64,000 bases of DNA from Acanthosepion esculentum (GCA_964036315.1 OZ038509.1:28846968-28910967); one strand, 5' to 3'; positions 11,376 to 26,382 are shown, counted from the stretch's first letter. Translations and numbers: made by a program. Notes: generated from the sequence alone by a model not told the origin.

Positions 11376-14300
11376 TTTCAAATTTGAATATGCTTTTTGA
11401 AATCATTAGAAAACCAATAAAATTATTGAAAATCGATATGGTATCGATCAGAAAATATTGTTTTTGACAATTTCCAACAGTTTACACAAAGTTTTATTGC
11501 AAATATTAAGTTTTACAAACTTTTGAAAAATATTGAATTTCAATGCAAAAGTAAGCATTTCAAGCTAGTTTTTCAACGTTAAACACGGTATTTTCAAAAT
11601 TGATGTTGCTGTTTGAAAACATTAGAAAACCAATAAAATTATTGAAAATCGATATGGTATCGATCAGAAAATATTGTTTTTGACAATTTCCAACAGTTTA
11701 CACAAAGTTTTATTGCAAATATTAAGTTTTACAAACATTTGAAAAATATTGAAATTTCAATGCAAAAGCAAGCAATTCAAGCTACTTTTCAACGTTAAAC
11801 ACGGTAATTTCAAATTTGAATATGCAGTTTGAAATCATTAGAAAACCAATAAAATTATTAAGAATCGATATGGTATCGATCAGAAAATATTGTTTTTGAC
11901 AATTTCCAACAGTTTACACAAAGTTTTATTGCAAATATTAAGTTTTACAAACTTTTGAAAAATATTGAATTTTCAATGCAAAAGTAAGCATTTCAAGCTA
12001 GTTTTTCAACGTTAAACACGGTAGTTTCAAATTTGAATATGCTGTTTGAAATCATTAGAAAACCAATAAAATTATTGAAAATCGATATGGTGTCGATCAG
12101 AAAATATTGTTTTTGATAATTTCCAACAGTTTTCGCAAAGTTTTATTGCAAATATTAAGTTTTACAAACTTTTGAAAATATTGAATTTTCAATGCAAAAG
12201 TAAGCATTTCAAGCTAGTTTTTCAACGTTAAACACGGTAATTTCAAATGTGAATATGCAGTTTGAAATCATTAGAAAACCAATAAAATTATTGAAAATCG
12301 ATATGGTATCGATCAGAAAATATTGTTTTTGACAATTTCCAACAGTTTACACAAAGTTTTATTGCAAATATTAAGTTTTACAAACTTTTGAAAAATATTG
12401 AATTTTCAATGCAAAAGTAAGCATTTCAAGCCAGTTTTTCAACGTTAAACACGGTAGTTTCAAATTTGAATATGCTGTTTGAAATCATTAGAAAACCAAT
12501 AAAATTATTGAAAATCGATATGGTATCGATCAGAAAATATTGTTTTTGACAATTTCCAACAGTTTTCGCAAAGTTTTGTTGCAAATATTATGTTTTACAA
12601 ACTTTTGAAAATATTGAATTTTCAATGCAAATGTAAGCATTTCAAGCTAGTTTTTCAACGTTAAACACGGTAATTTCAAATTTGAATATGCTGTTTGAAA
12701 TCATTAGAAAACCAATAAAATTATTGAAAATCGATATGGTATCGATCAGAAAATATTGTTTTTGACAATTTCCAACAGTTTACACATAGTTTTATTGCAA
12801 ATATTAAGTTTTACAAACTTTTGAAAAATATTGAAATTTCAATGCAAAAGCAAGCAATTCAAGCTACTTTTCAACGTTAAACACGGTAATTTCAAATGTT
12901 AATATGCAGTTTGAAATCATTAGAAAACCAATAAAATTATTGAAAATCGATATGGTATCGATCAGAAAATATTGTTTTTGACAATTTCCAACAGTTTACA
13001 GAAAGTTTGATTGCAAATATTAAGTTTTACAAACTTTTGAAAAATATTGAATTTTCAATGCAAAAGTAAGCATTTCAAGCCAGTTTTTCAACGTTAAACA
13101 CGGTAATTTCAAATGTGAATATGCAGTTTGAAATCATTAGAAAACCAATAAAATTATTGAAAATCGATATGGCATCGATCAGAAAATATTGTTTTTGACA
13201 ATTTCCAACAGTTTACACAAAGTTTTATTGCAAATATTAAGTTTTACACACTTTTGAAAAATATTGAATTTTCAATGCAAAAGTAAGCATTTCAAGCTAG
13301 TTTTTCAACGTTAAACACGGTAATTTCAAATGTGAATATGCAGTTTGAAATCATTAGAAAACCAATAAAATTATTGAAAATCGATATGGTATCGGATCAG
13401 AAAATATTGTTTTTGACAATTTCCAACAGTTTACACAAAGTTTTATTGCAAATATTAAGTTTTACAAACTTTTGAAAAATATTGAATTTTCAATGCAAAA
13501 GTAAGCATTTCAAGCTAGTTTTTCAACGTTAAACACGGTAATTTCAAATGTGAATATGCAGTTTGAAATCATTAGAAAACCAATAAAATTATTAAGAATC
13601 GATATGGTATCGATCAGAAAATATTGTTTTTGACAATTTCCAACAGTTTACACAAAGTTTTATTGCAAATATTAAATTTTTACAAACTTTTGAAAAATAT
13701 TGAATTTTCAATGCAAAAGTAAGCATTTCAAGCTAGTTTTTCAACTTTAAACACGGTAGTTTCAAATTTGAATATGCTGTTTGAAATCATTAGAAAACCA
13801 ATAAAATTATTGAAAATCGATATGGTATCGATCAGAAAATACTGTTTTTGACAATTTCCAACAGTTTTCGCAAAGTTTTATTGCAAATATTAAGTTTTAC
13901 AAACTTTTGAAAATATTGAATTTTCAATGCAAAAGTAAGCATTTCAAGCTAGTTTTTCAACGTTAAAAACGGTAATTTCAAATTTGAATATGCTGTTTGA
14001 AATCATTAGAAAACCAATAAAATTATTGAAAATCGATATGGTATCGATCAGAAAATATAGTTTTTGACAATTTCCAACAGTTTACACATAGTTTTATTGC
14101 AAATATTAAGTTTTACAAACTTTTGAAAAATATTGAATTTTCAATGCAAAAGTAAGCATTTCAAGCTAGTTTTTCAACGTTAAACACGGTAATTTCAAAT
14201 GTGAATATACAGTTTGAAATCATTAGAAAACCAATAAAATTATTGAAAATCGATATGTTATCGATCAGAAAATATTGTTTCTGACAATTTCCAACAGTTT

Positions 14301-17300
14301 ACACAAAGTTTTATGGCAAATATTAAGTTTTACAAACTTTTGAAAAATATTGAATTTTCAATGCAAAAGTAAGCATTTCAAGCTAGTTTTTCAACGTTAA
14401 ACACGGTAGTTTCAAATTTGAATATGCTGTTTGAAATAATTAGAAAACCAATAAAATTATTGAAAATCGATATGGTATCGATCAGAAAATATTGTTTTTG
14501 ACAATTTCCAACAGTTTTCGCAAAGTTTTATTGCAAATATTAAGTTTTACACACTTTTGAAAAATATTGAATTTTCAATGCAGAAGCAAGCAATTCAAGC
14601 TATTTTTCAACGTTAAACACGGTAATTTCAAATTTGAATATGCTGTTTGAAATCATTAGAAAACCAATAAAATTATTGAAAATCGATATGGTATCGATCA
14701 GAAAATATTGTTTTTGACAATTTCCAACAGTTTACACAAAGTTTTATGGTAAATATTAAGTTTTACAAACTTTTGAAAAATATTGAATTCTCAATGCAAA
14801 AGTAAGCATTTCAAGCTAGTTTTTCAACGTTAAACACGGTAGTTTCAAATTTGAATATGCTGTTTGAAATCATTAGAAAACGAATAAAATTATTGAAAAT
14901 CGATATGGTATCGATCAGAAAATATTGTTTTTGACAATTTCCAACAGTTTACACAAAGTTTTATTGCAAATATTAAGTTTTACAAACTTTTGAAAAATAT
15001 TGAATTTTCAATGCAAAAGTAAGCATTTCAAGCTAGTTTTTCAACGTTAAACACGGTAATTTCAAATGTGAATATACAGTTTGAAATCATTAGAAAACCA
15101 ATAAAATTATTGAAAATCGATATCTTATCGATCAGAAAATATTGTTTTTGACAATTTCCAACAGTTTACACAAAGTTTTATGGCAAATATTAAGTTTTAC
15201 AAACTTTTGAAAAATATTGAATTTTCAATGCAAAAGTAAGCATTTCAAGTTAGTTTTTCAACGTTAAACACGGTAATTTCAAATTTGAATATGCTGTATA
15301 AATCATTAGAAAACCAATAAAATTATTGAAAATCGATATGGTATCGATCAGAAAATATTGTTTTTGACAATTTCCAACAGTTTTCGCAAATTGTATTGCA
15401 AATATTAAGTTTTACAAAATTTTGAAAAATATTGAATTTTCAATGCAGAAGCAAGCAATTCAAGCTATTTTTCAACGTTAAACACGGTAATTTCAAATTT
15501 GAATATGCTGTTTGAAATCATTAGAAAACCAATAAAATTATTGAAAATCGATATGGTATCGATCAGAAAATATTGTTTTTGACAATTTCCAACAGTTTAC
15601 ACAAAGTTTTATTGCAAATATTAAGTTTTACAAACTTTTGAAAAATATTGAATTTTCAATGCAAAAGTAAGCATTTCAAGCTAGTTTTTCAACGTTAAAC
15701 ACGGTAATTTCAAATGTGAATATACAGTTTGAAATCATTAGAAAACCAATAAAATTATTGAAAATCGATATGTTATCGATCAGAAAATATTGTTTTTGAC
15801 AATTTCCAACAGTTTACACAAAGTTTTATGGCAAATATTAAGTTTTACAAACTTTTGAAAAATATTGAATTTTCAATGCAAAAGTAAGCATTTCAAGCTA
15901 GTTTTTCAACGTTAAACACGGTAGTTTCAAATTTGAATATGCTGTTTGAAATAATTAGAAAACCAATAAAATTATTGAAAATCGATATGGTATCGATCAG
16001 AAAATATTGTTTTTGACAATTTCCAACAGTTTTCGCAAAGTTTTATTGCAAATACTAAGTTTTACAAACTTTTGAAAAATATTGAATTTTCAATGCAGAA
16101 GCAAGCAATTCAAGCTATTTTTCAACGTTAAACACGGTAATTTCAAATTTGAATATGCTGTTTGAAATCATTAGAAAACCAATAAAATTATTGAAAATCG
16201 ATATGGTATCGATCAGAAAATACTGTTTTTGACAATTTCCAACAGTTTACACAAAGTTTTATGGCAAATATTAAGTTTTACAAACTTTTGAAAAATATTG
16301 AATTTTCAATGCAAAAGTAAGCATTTCAAGCTAGTTTTTCAACGTTAAACACGGTAGTTTCAAATTTGAATATGCTGTTTGAAATCATTAGAAAACGAAT
16401 AAAATTATTGAAAATCGATATGGTATCGATCAGAAAATATTGTTTTTGACAATTTCCAACAGTTTACACAAAGTTTTATTGCAAATATTAAGTTTTACAA
16501 ACTTTTGAAAAATATTGAATTTTCAATGCAAAAGTAAGCATTTCAAGCTAGTTTTTCAACGTTAAACACGGTAATTTCAAATGTGAATATACAGTTTGAA
16601 ATCATTAGAAAACCAATAAAATTATTGAAAATCGATATGTTATCGATCAGAAAATATTGTTTTTGACAATTTCCAACAGTTTACACAAAGTTTTATGGCA
16701 AATATTAAGTTTTACAAACTTTTGAAAAATATTGAATTTTCAATGCAAAAGTAAGCATTTCAAGCTAGTTTTTCAACGTTAAACACGGTAGTTTCAAATT
16801 TGAATATGCTGTTTGAAATAATTAGAAAACCAATAAAATTATTGAAAATCGATATGGTATCGATCAGAAAATATTGTTTTTGACAATTTCCAACAGTTTT
16901 CGCAAAGTTTTATTGCAAATATTAAGTTTTACAAACTTTTGAAAAATATTGAATTTTCAATGCAGAAGCAAGCAATTCAAGCTATTTTTCTACGTTAAAC
17001 ACGGTAATTTCAAATTTGAATATTCTGTTTGAAATCATTAGAAAACCAATAAAATTATTGAAAATCGATATGGTATCGATCAGAAAATATTGTTTTTGAC
17101 AATTTCCAACAGTTTACACAAAGTTTTATTGCAAATATTAAGTTTTACAAACTTTTGAAAAATATTGAATTTTCAATGCAGAAGCAAGCAATTCAAGCTA
17201 TTTTTCAACGTTAAACACGGTAATTTCAAATTTGAATATGCTGTTTGAAATCATTAGAAAACCAATAAAATTATTGAAAATCGATATTGTATCGATCAGA

Positions 17301-17722
17301 AAATATTGTTTTTGACAATTTCCAACAGTTTACACAAAGTTTTATGGCAAATATTAAGTTTTACAAACTTTTGAAAAATATTGAATTTTCAATGCAAAAG
17401 TAAGCATTTCAAGCTAGTTTTTCAACGTTAAACACGGTAGTTTCAAATTTGAATATGCTGTTTGAAATCATTAGAAAACCAATAAAATTATTGAAAATCG
17501 ATATGGTATCGATCAGAAAATATTGTTTTTGACAATTTCCAACAGTTTACACAAAGTTTTATTGCAAATATTAAGTTTTACAAACTTTTGAAAAATATTG
17601 AATTTTCAATGCAAAAGTAAGCATTTCAAGCTAGTTTTTCAACGTTAAACACGGTAATTTCAAATGTGAATATACAGTTTGAAATCATTAGAAAACCAAT
17701 AAAATTATTGAAAATCGATATG
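9745..17722 (+). repeat. HOR-1 copy 2, shortened by two monomers
   Basis: The copy aligns to copy 1 at offset 9744 from 9745 to about 10610, at 9528 to about 13100, and at 9312 to 17722. Each change of offset is 216 bp, one monomer. By eye I noticed only one substitution over the 8 kb (AAGATTAG at 1440 against AACATTAG at 10968), so the duplication is recent or strongly homogenised. At 17723 the match ends: copy 1 has TATGGTATCG at 8408 where copy 2 has TATGTTATCG, and the following monomers have a different order. Confidence 0.92.
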
Positions 17723-18800
17723 TTATCGATCAGAAAATATTGTTTTTGACAATTTCCAACAGTTTACACAAAGTTTTATGGCAAATATTAAGTTTTACAA
17801 ACTTTTGAAAAATATTGAATTTTCAATGCAAAAGTAAGCATTTCAAGCTAGTTTTTCAACGTTAAACACGGTAGTTTCAAATTTGAATATGCTGTTTGAA
17901 ATAATTAGAAAACCAATAAAATTATTGAAAATCGATATGGTATCGATCAGAAAATATTGTTTTTGACAATTTCCAACAGTTTTCGCAAAGTTTTATTGCA
18001 AATATTAAGTTTTACAAACTTTTGAAAAATATTGAATTTTCAATGCAGAAGCAAGCAATTCAAGCTATTTTTCAACGTTAAACACGGTAATTTCAAATTT
18101 GAATATGCTGTTTGAAATCATTAGAAAACCAATAAAATTATTGAAAATCGATATGGTATCGATCAGAAAATATTGTTTTTGACAATTTCCAACAGTTTAC
18201 ACAAAGTTTTATGGCAAATATTAAGTTTTACAAACTTTTGAAAAATATTGAATTTTCAATGCAAAAGTAAGCATTTCAAGCTAGTTTTTCAACGTTAAAC
18301 ACGGTAGTTTCAAATTTGAATATGCTGTTTGAAATGATTAGAAAACCAATAAAATTATTGAAAATCGATATGGTATCGATCAGAAAATATTGTTTTTGAC
18401 AATTTCCAACAGTTTACACAAAGTTTTATGGCAAATATTAAGTTTTACAAACTTTTGAAAAATATTGAATTTTCAATGCAAAAGTAAGCATTTCAAGCTA
18501 GTTTTTCAACGTTAAACACGGTAGTTTCAAATTTGAATATGCTGTTTGAAATCATTAGAAAACCAATAAAATTATTGAAAATCGATATGGTATCGATCAG
18601 AAAATATTGTTTTTGACAATTTCCTACAGTTTACACAAAGTTTTATTGCAAATATTAAGTTTTACAAACTTTTGAAAAATATTGAATTTTCAATGCAAAA
18701 GTAAGCATTTCAAGCTAGTTTTTCAACGTTAAACACGGTAATTTCAAATGTGAATATACAGTTTGAAATCATTAGAAAACCAATAAAATTATTGAAAATC
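17723..18800 (+). repeat. Transition zone after HOR-1 copy 2
   Basis: About five class B monomers and the 216-bp variant. The first part, 17723 to about 18060, resembles 7328 to about 7665 of copy 1 at offset 10395, five monomers away from the main 9312 alignment. The order then changes again, with two successive TTTATGGC monomers and a private GAAATGATTAG near 18335. No unique sequence separates HOR-1 from HOR-2. Confidence 0.75.
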
Positions 18801-21400
18801 GATAAGTTATCGATCAGAAAATATTGTTTTTGACAATTTCCAACAGTTTACACAAAGTTTTATGGCAAATATTAAGTTTTACAAATTTTTTGAAAAATAT
18901 TGAATTTTCAATGCAAAAGTAAGCATTTCAAGCTAGTTTTTCAACGTTAAACACGGTAGTTACAAATTTGAATATGCTGTTTGAAATCATTAGAAAACCA
19001 ATAAAATTATTGAAAATCGATATGGTATCGATCAGAAAATATTGTTTTTGACAATTTCCAACAGTTTACACAAAGTTTTATTGCAAATATTAAGTTTTAC
19101 AAACTTTTGAAAAATATTGAATTTTCAATGCAAAAGTAAGCATTTCAAGCTAGTTTTTCAACGTTAAACACTGTAATTTCAAATGTGAATATGCAGTTTG
19201 AAATCATTAGAAAACCAATAAAATTATTGAAAATCTATATGGTATCGATCAGAAAATATTGTTTTTGACAATTTCCAACAGTTTACACAAAGTTTTATTG
19301 CAAATATTAAGTTTTACAAACTTTTGAAAAATATTGAATTTTCAATGCAAAAGTAAGCATTTCAAGCTAGTTTTTCAACGTTAAACACGGTAATTTCAAA
19401 TGTGAATATGCAGTTTGAAATCATTAGAAAACCAATAAAATTATTGAAAATCGATATGGTATCGATCAGAAAATATTGTTTTTGACAATTTCCAACAGTT
19501 TACACAAAGTTTTATTGCAAATATTAAGTTTTACAAACTTTTGAAAAATATTGAATTTTCAATGCAAAAGTAAGCATTTCAAGCTAGTTTTTCAACGTTA
19601 AACACGGTAGTTTCAAATTTGAATATGCTGTTTGAAATCATTAGAAAACCAATAAAATTATTGAAAATCGATATGGTATCGATCAGAAAATATTGTTTTT
19701 GACAATTTCCAACAGTTTTCGCAAAGTTTTATTGCAAATATTATGTTTTACAAACTTTTGAAAAATATTGAATTTTCAATGCAGAAGCAAGCAATTCAAG
19801 CTATTTTTCAACGTTAAACACGGTAATTTCAAATTTGAATATGCTGATTGAAATCATTAGAAAACCAATAAAATTATTGAAAATCGATATGGTATCGATC
19901 AGAAAATATTGTTTATGACAATTTCCAACAGTTTATACAAAGTTTTATTGCAAATATTAAGTTTTACAAACTTTTGAAAAATATTGAAATTTCAATGCAA
20001 AAGCAAGCAATTCAAGCTACTTTTCAACGTTAAACACGGTAATTTCAAATGTGAATATGCAGTTTGAAATCATTAGAAAATCAATAAAATTATTGAGAAT
20101 CGATATGGTATCGATCAGAAAATATTGTTTTTGACAATTTCCAACAGTTTACACAAAGTTTTATTGCAAATATTAAGTTTTACAAACTTTTGAAAAATAT
20201 TGAATTTTCAATGCAAAAGTAAGCATTTCAAGCTAGTTTTTCAACGTTAAACACCGTAGTTTCAAATGTGAATATGCAGTTTGAAATCATTAGAAAATCA
20301 ATAAAATTATTGAGAATCGATATGGTATCGATCAGAAAATATTGTTTTTGACAATTTCCAACAGTTTACACAAAGTTTTATTGCAAATATTAAGTTTTAC
20401 AAACTTTTGAAAAATATTGAATTTTCAATGCAAAAGTAAGCATTTCAAGCTAGTTTTTCAACGTTAAACACGGTAATTTCAAAATTGAATATGCCGTTTG
20501 AAATCATTAGAAAACCAATAAAATTATTGAAAATCGATATGGTATCGATCAGAAAATATTGTTTTTGTCAATTTCCAACAGTTTACACAAAGTTTTATGG
20601 CAAATATTAAGTTTTACAAACTTTTGAAAAATATTGAAATTTCAATGCAAAAGTAAGCATTTCAAGCTAGTTTTTCAACGTTAAACACGGTAATTTCAAA
20701 TTTGAATATGCTGTATAAATCATTAGAAAACCAATAAAATTATTGAAAATCGATATGGTATCGATCAGAAAATATTGTTTTTGACAATTTCCAACAGTTT
20801 ACACAAAGTTTTATTGCAAATATTAAGTTTTACAAACTTTTGAAAAATATTGAATTTTCAATGCAAAAGTAAGCATTTCAAGCTAGTTTTTCAACGTTAA
20901 ACACGGTAGTTTCAAATTTGAATATGCTGTTTGAAATCATTAGAAAACCAATAAAATTATTGAAAATCGATATGGTATCTATCAGAAAATATTGTTTTTG
21001 ACAATTTCCAACAGTTTTCGCAAAGTTTTATTGCAAATATTACGTTTTACAAACTTTTGAAAGTATTGAATTTTCAATGCAAAAGTAAGCATTTCAAAAT
21101 AGTTTTTCAACGTTAAACACGGTAATTTCAAATTTGAATATGCTGTTTGAAATCATTAGAAAACCAATAAATTTTTTGAAAATCGATGTGGTATCGATCA
21201 GAAAATATTGTTTTTGACAATTTCCAACAGTTTATACAAAGTTTTATTGCAAATATTAAGTTTTACAAACTTTTGAAAAATATTGAAATTTCAATGCAAA
21301 AGCAAGCAATTCAAGCTACTTTTCAACGTTAAACACGGTAATTTCAAATGTGAATATACAGTTTGAAATCATTAGAAAACCAATAAAATTATTGAAAATC
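18801..21400 (+). repeat. HOR-2 cycle 1, 12 monomers (2.60 kb)
   Basis: The cycle runs from one GATAAGTTATCG monomer to the next. Its ordered markers are: GGTAGTTACAAATTTG (18957), AATCTATATGG (19232), TTTTCGC with ATTATG (19712-19743), TGCTGATTG (19841), GTTTATGAC (19911), CACCGTAGTTT (20252), GCCGTTTG (20494), TTTTTGTCAATTTCC (20563), GCTGTATAAAT (20710), TATCTATCAG (20977), TTACGTTTTAC (21040), AAATTTTTTG (21169). The same ordered markers recur in cycle 2. Confidence 0.87.
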
Positions 21401-24400
21401 GATAAGTTATCGATCAGAAAATATTGTTTTTGACAATTTCCAACAGTTTACACAAAGTTTTATGGCAAATATTAAGTTTTACAAACTTTTGAAAAATATT
21501 GAATTTTCAATGCAAAAGTAAGCATTTCAAGCTAGTTTTTCAACGTTAAACACGGTAGTTACAAATTTGAATATGCTGTTTGAAATCATTAGAAAACCAA
21601 TAAAATTATTGAAAATCGATATGGTATCGATCAGAAAATATTGTTTTTGACAATTTCCAACAGTTTACACAAAGTTTTATTGCAAATATTAAGTTTTACA
21701 AACTTTTGAAAAATATTGAATTTTCAATGCAAAAGTAAGCATTTCAAGCTAGTTTTTCAACGTTAAACACGGTAATTTCAAATGTGAATATGCAGTTTGA
21801 AATCATTAGAAAACCAATAAAATTATTGAAAATCTATATGGTATCGATCAGAAAATATTGTTTTTGACAATTTCCAACAGTTTACACAAAGTTTTATTGC
21901 AAATATTAAGTTTTACAAACTTTTGAAAAATATTGAATTTTCAATGCAAAAGTAAGCATTTCAAGCTAGTTTTTCAACGTTAAACACGGTAATTTCAAAT
22001 GTGAATATGCAGTTTGAAATCATTAGAAAACCAATAAAATTATTGAAAATCGATATGGTATCGATCAGAAAATATTGTTTTTGACAATTTCCAACAGTTT
22101 ACACAAAGTTTTATTGCAAATATTAAGTTTTACAAACTTTTGAAAAATATTGAATTTTCAATGCAAAAGTAAGCATTTCAAGCTAGTTTTTCCACGTTAA
22201 ACACGGTAGTTTCAAATTTGAATATGCTGTTTGAAATCATTAGAAAACCAATAAAATTATTGAAAATCGATATGGTATCGATCAGAAAATATTGTTTTTG
22301 ACAATTTCCAACAGTTTACACAAAGTTTTATTGCAAATATTAAGTTTTACAAACTTTTGAAAAATATTGAATTTTCAATGCAAAAGTAAGCATTTCAAGC
22401 TAGTTTTTCAACGTTAAACACGGAAATTTCAAATTTGAATATGCTGTTTGAAATCATTAGAAAACCAATAAAATTATTGAAAATCGATATGGTATCGATC
22501 AGAAAATATTGTTTTTGACAATTTCCAACAGTTTTCGCAAAGTTTTATTGCAAATATTAAGTTTTACAAATTTTGAAAAATATTGAATTTTCAATGCAAA
22601 AGTAAGCATTTCAAGCTAGTTTTTCAACGTTAAACACGGTAATTTCAAATTTGAATATGCTGTTTGAAATCATTAGAAAACCAATAAAATTATTGAAAAT
22701 CGATATGGTATCGATCAGAAAATATTGTTTTTGACAATTTCCAACAGTTTTCGCAAAGTTTTATTGCAAATATTATGTTTTACAAACTTTTGAAAAATAT
22801 TGAATTTTCAATGCAGAAGCAAGCAATTCAAGCTATTTTTCAACGTTAAACACGGTAATTTCAAATTTGAATATGCTGATTGAAATCATTAGAAAACCAA
22901 TAAAATTATTGAAAATCGATATGGTATCGATCAGAAAATATTGTTTATGACAATTTCCAACAGTTTATACAAAGTTTTATTGCAAATATTAAGTTTTACA
23001 AACTTTTGAAAAATATTGAAATTTCAATGCAAAAGCAAGCAATTCAAGCTACTTTTCAACGTTAAACACGGTAATTTCAAATGTGAATATGCAGTTTGAA
23101 ATCATTAGAAAATCAATAAAATTATTGAGAATCGATATGGTATCGATCAGAAAATATTGTTTTTGACAATTTCCAACAGTTTACACAAAGTTTTATTGCA
23201 AATATTAAGTTTTACAAACTTTTGAAAAATATTGAATTTTCAATGCAAAAGTAAGCATTTCAAGCTAGTTTTTCAACGTTAAACACGGTAATTTCAAATG
23301 TGAATATGCAGTTTGAAATCATTAGAAAACCAATAAAATTATTGAAAATCTATATGGTATCGATCAGAAAATATTGTTTTTGACAATTTCCAACAGTTTA
23401 CACAAAGTTTTATTGCAAATATTAAGTTTTAGAAACTTTTGAAAAATATTGAATTTTCAATGCAAAAGTAAGCATTTCAAGCTAGTTTTTCAACGTTAAA
23501 CACGGTAATTTCAAATGTGAATATGCAGTTTGAAATCATTAGAAAACCAATAAAATTATTGAAAATCGATATGGTATCGATCAGAAAATATTGTTTTTGA
23601 CAATTTCCAACAGTTTACACAAAGTTTTGTTGCAAATATTAAGTTTTACAAACTTTTGAAAAATATTGAATTTTCAATGCAAAAGTAAGAATTTCAAGCT
23701 AGTTTTTCAACGTTAAACACGGTAATTTCAAATTTTAATATGCTGTTTGAAATCATTAGAAAACCAATAAAATTATTGAAAATCGATATGGTATCGATCA
23801 GAAAATATTGTTTTTGACAATTTCCAACAGTTTACACAAAGTTTTATTGCAAATATTAAGTTTTACAAACTTTTGAAAAATATTGAATTTTCAATGCAAA
23901 AGTAAGCATTTCAAGCTAGTTTTTCCACGTTAAACACGGTAGTTTCAAATTTGAATATGCTGTTTGAAATCATTAGAAAACCAATAAAATTATTGAAAAT
24001 CGATATGGTATCGATCAGAAAATATTGTTTTTGACAATTTCCAACAGTTTACACAAAGTTTTATTGCAAATATTAAGTTTTACAAACTTTTGAAAAATAT
24101 TGAATTTTCAATGCAAAAGTAAGCATTTCAAGCTAGTTTTTCAACGTTAAACACGGAAATTTCAAATTTGAATATGCTGTTTGAAATCATTAGAAAACCA
24201 ATAAAATTATTGAAAATCGATATGGTATCGATCAGAAAATATTGTTTTTGACAATTTCCAACAGTTTTCGCAAAGTTTTATTGCAAATATTAAGTTTTAC
24301 AAATTTTGAAAAATATTGAATTTTCAATGCAAAAGTAAGCATTTCAAGCTAGTTTTTCAACGTTAAACACGGTAATTTCAAATTTGAATATGCTGTTTGA

Positions 24401-26382
24401 AATCATTAGAAAACCAATAAAATTATTGAAAATCGATATGGTATCGATCAGAAAATATTGTTTTTGACAATTTCCAACAGTTTTCGCAAAGTTTTATTGC
24501 AAATATTATGTTTTACAAACTTTTGAAAAATATTGAATTTTCAATGCAGAAGCAAGCAATTCAAGCTATTTTTCAACGTTAAACACGGTAATTTCAAATT
24601 TGAATATGCTGATTGAAATCATTAGAAAACCAATAAAATTATTGAAAATCGATATGGTATCGATCAGAAAATATTGTTTATGACAATTTCCAACAGTTTA
24701 TACAAAGTTTTATTGCAAATATTAAGTTTTACAAACTTTTGAAAAATATTGAAATTTCAATGCAAAAGCAAGCAATTCAAGCTACTTTTCAACGTTAAAC
24801 ACGGTAATTTCAAATGTGAATATGCAGTTTGAAATCATTAGAAAATCAATAAAATTATTGAGAATCGATATGGTATCGATCAGAAAATATTGTTTTTGAC
24901 AATTTCCAACAGTTTACACAAAGTTTTATTGCAAATATTAAGTTTTACAAACTTTTGAAAAATATTGAATTTTCAATGCAAAAGTAAGCATTTCAAGCTA
25001 GTTTTTCAACGTTAAACACCGTAGTTTCAAATGTGAATATGCAGTTTGAAATCATTAGAAAACCAATAAAATTATTGAGAATCGATATGGTATCGATCAG
25101 AAAATATTGTTTTTGACAATTTCCAACAGTTTACACAAAGTTTTATTGCAAATATTAAGTTTTACAAACTTTTGAAAAATATTGAATTTTCAATGCAAAA
25201 GTAAGCATTTCAAGCTAGTTTTTCAACGTTAAACACGGTAATTTCAAAATTGAATATGCCGTTTGAAATCATTAGAAAACCAATAAAATTATTGAAAATC
25301 GATATGGTATCGATCAGAAAATATTGTTTTTGTCAATTTCCAACAGTTTACACAAAGTTTTATGGCAAATATTAAGTTTTACAAACTTTTGAAAAATATT
25401 GAAATTTCAATGCAAAAGTAAGCATTTCAAGCTAGTTTTTCAACGTTAAACACGGTAATTTCAAATTTGAATATGCTGTATAAATCATTAGAAAACCAAT
25501 AAAATTATTGAAAATCGATATGGTATCGATCAGAAAATATTGTTTTTGACAATTTCCAACAGTTTACACAAAGTTTTGTTGCAAATATTAAGTTTTACAA
25601 ACTTTTGAAAAATATTGAATTTTCAATGCAAAAGTAAGAATTTCAAGCTAGTTTTTCAACGTTAAACACGGTAATTTCAAATTTTAATATGCTGTTTGAA
25701 ATCATTAGAAAACCAATAAAATTATTGAAAATCGATATGGTATCGATCAGAAAATATTGTTTTTGACAATTTCCAACAGTTTACACAAAGTTTTATTGCA
25801 AATATTAAGTTTTACAAACTTTTGAAAAATATTGAATTTTCAATGCAAAAGTAAGCATTTCAAGCTAGTTTTTCAACGTTAAACACGGTAGTTTCAAATT
25901 TGAATATGCTGTTTGAAATCATTAGAAAACCAATAAAATTATTGAAAATCGATATGGTATCTATCAGAAAATATTGTTTTTGACAATTTCCAACAGTTTT
26001 CGCAAAGTTTTATTGCAAATATTACGTTTTACAAACTTTTGAAAGTATTGAATTTTCAATGCAAAAGTAAGCATTTCAAAATAGTTTTTCAACGTTAAAC
26101 ACGGTAATTTCAAATTTGAATATGCTGTTTGAAATCATTAGAAAACCAATAAATTTTTTGAAAATCGATGTGGTATCGATCAGAAAATATTGTTTTTGAC
26201 AATTTCCAACAGTTTATACAAAGTTTTATTGCAAATATTAAGTTTTACAAACTTTTGAAAAATATTGAAATTTCAATGCAAAAGCAAGCAATTCAAGCTA
26301 CTTTTCAACGTTAAACACGGTAATTTCAAATGTGAATATACAGTTTGAAATCATTAGAAAACCAATAAAATTATTGAAAATC
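21401..26382 (+). repeat. HOR-2 cycle 2, 23 monomers (4.98 kb), internally duplicated
   Basis: The cycle starts and ends with the same GATAAGTTATCG marker as cycle 1 and carries its markers in the same order. It is enlarged because the stretch from AATCTATATGG (21830) to TGCTGATTG (22874) is repeated at 23346-24607. The offset is 1516 bp at the start and 1733 bp later, where one extra monomer is present. Relative to cycle 1 it also has two extra monomers (GGAAATTTC near 22421 and the following TTTTCGC unit). One further inserted monomer at about 25560-25775 shifts the cycle offset from 4765 to 4982. Confidence 0.87.
23620..23836 (+). repeat. Recurrent marker monomer (TTTTGTTGC / GTAAGAATTTC / TTTTAATATGC)
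   Basis: One monomer with three linked private variants: GTTTTGTTGC, GTAAGAATTTC and CAAATTTTAATATGC. Near-identical copies start near 25567 and 27087. In two places it follows the AATGTGAATATGCAG monomer. In the third (25567) it follows the GCTGTATAAAT monomer, where cycle 1 has nothing comparable. It has therefore been copied into different neighbourhoods within about 3.5 kb. Confidence 0.8.
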
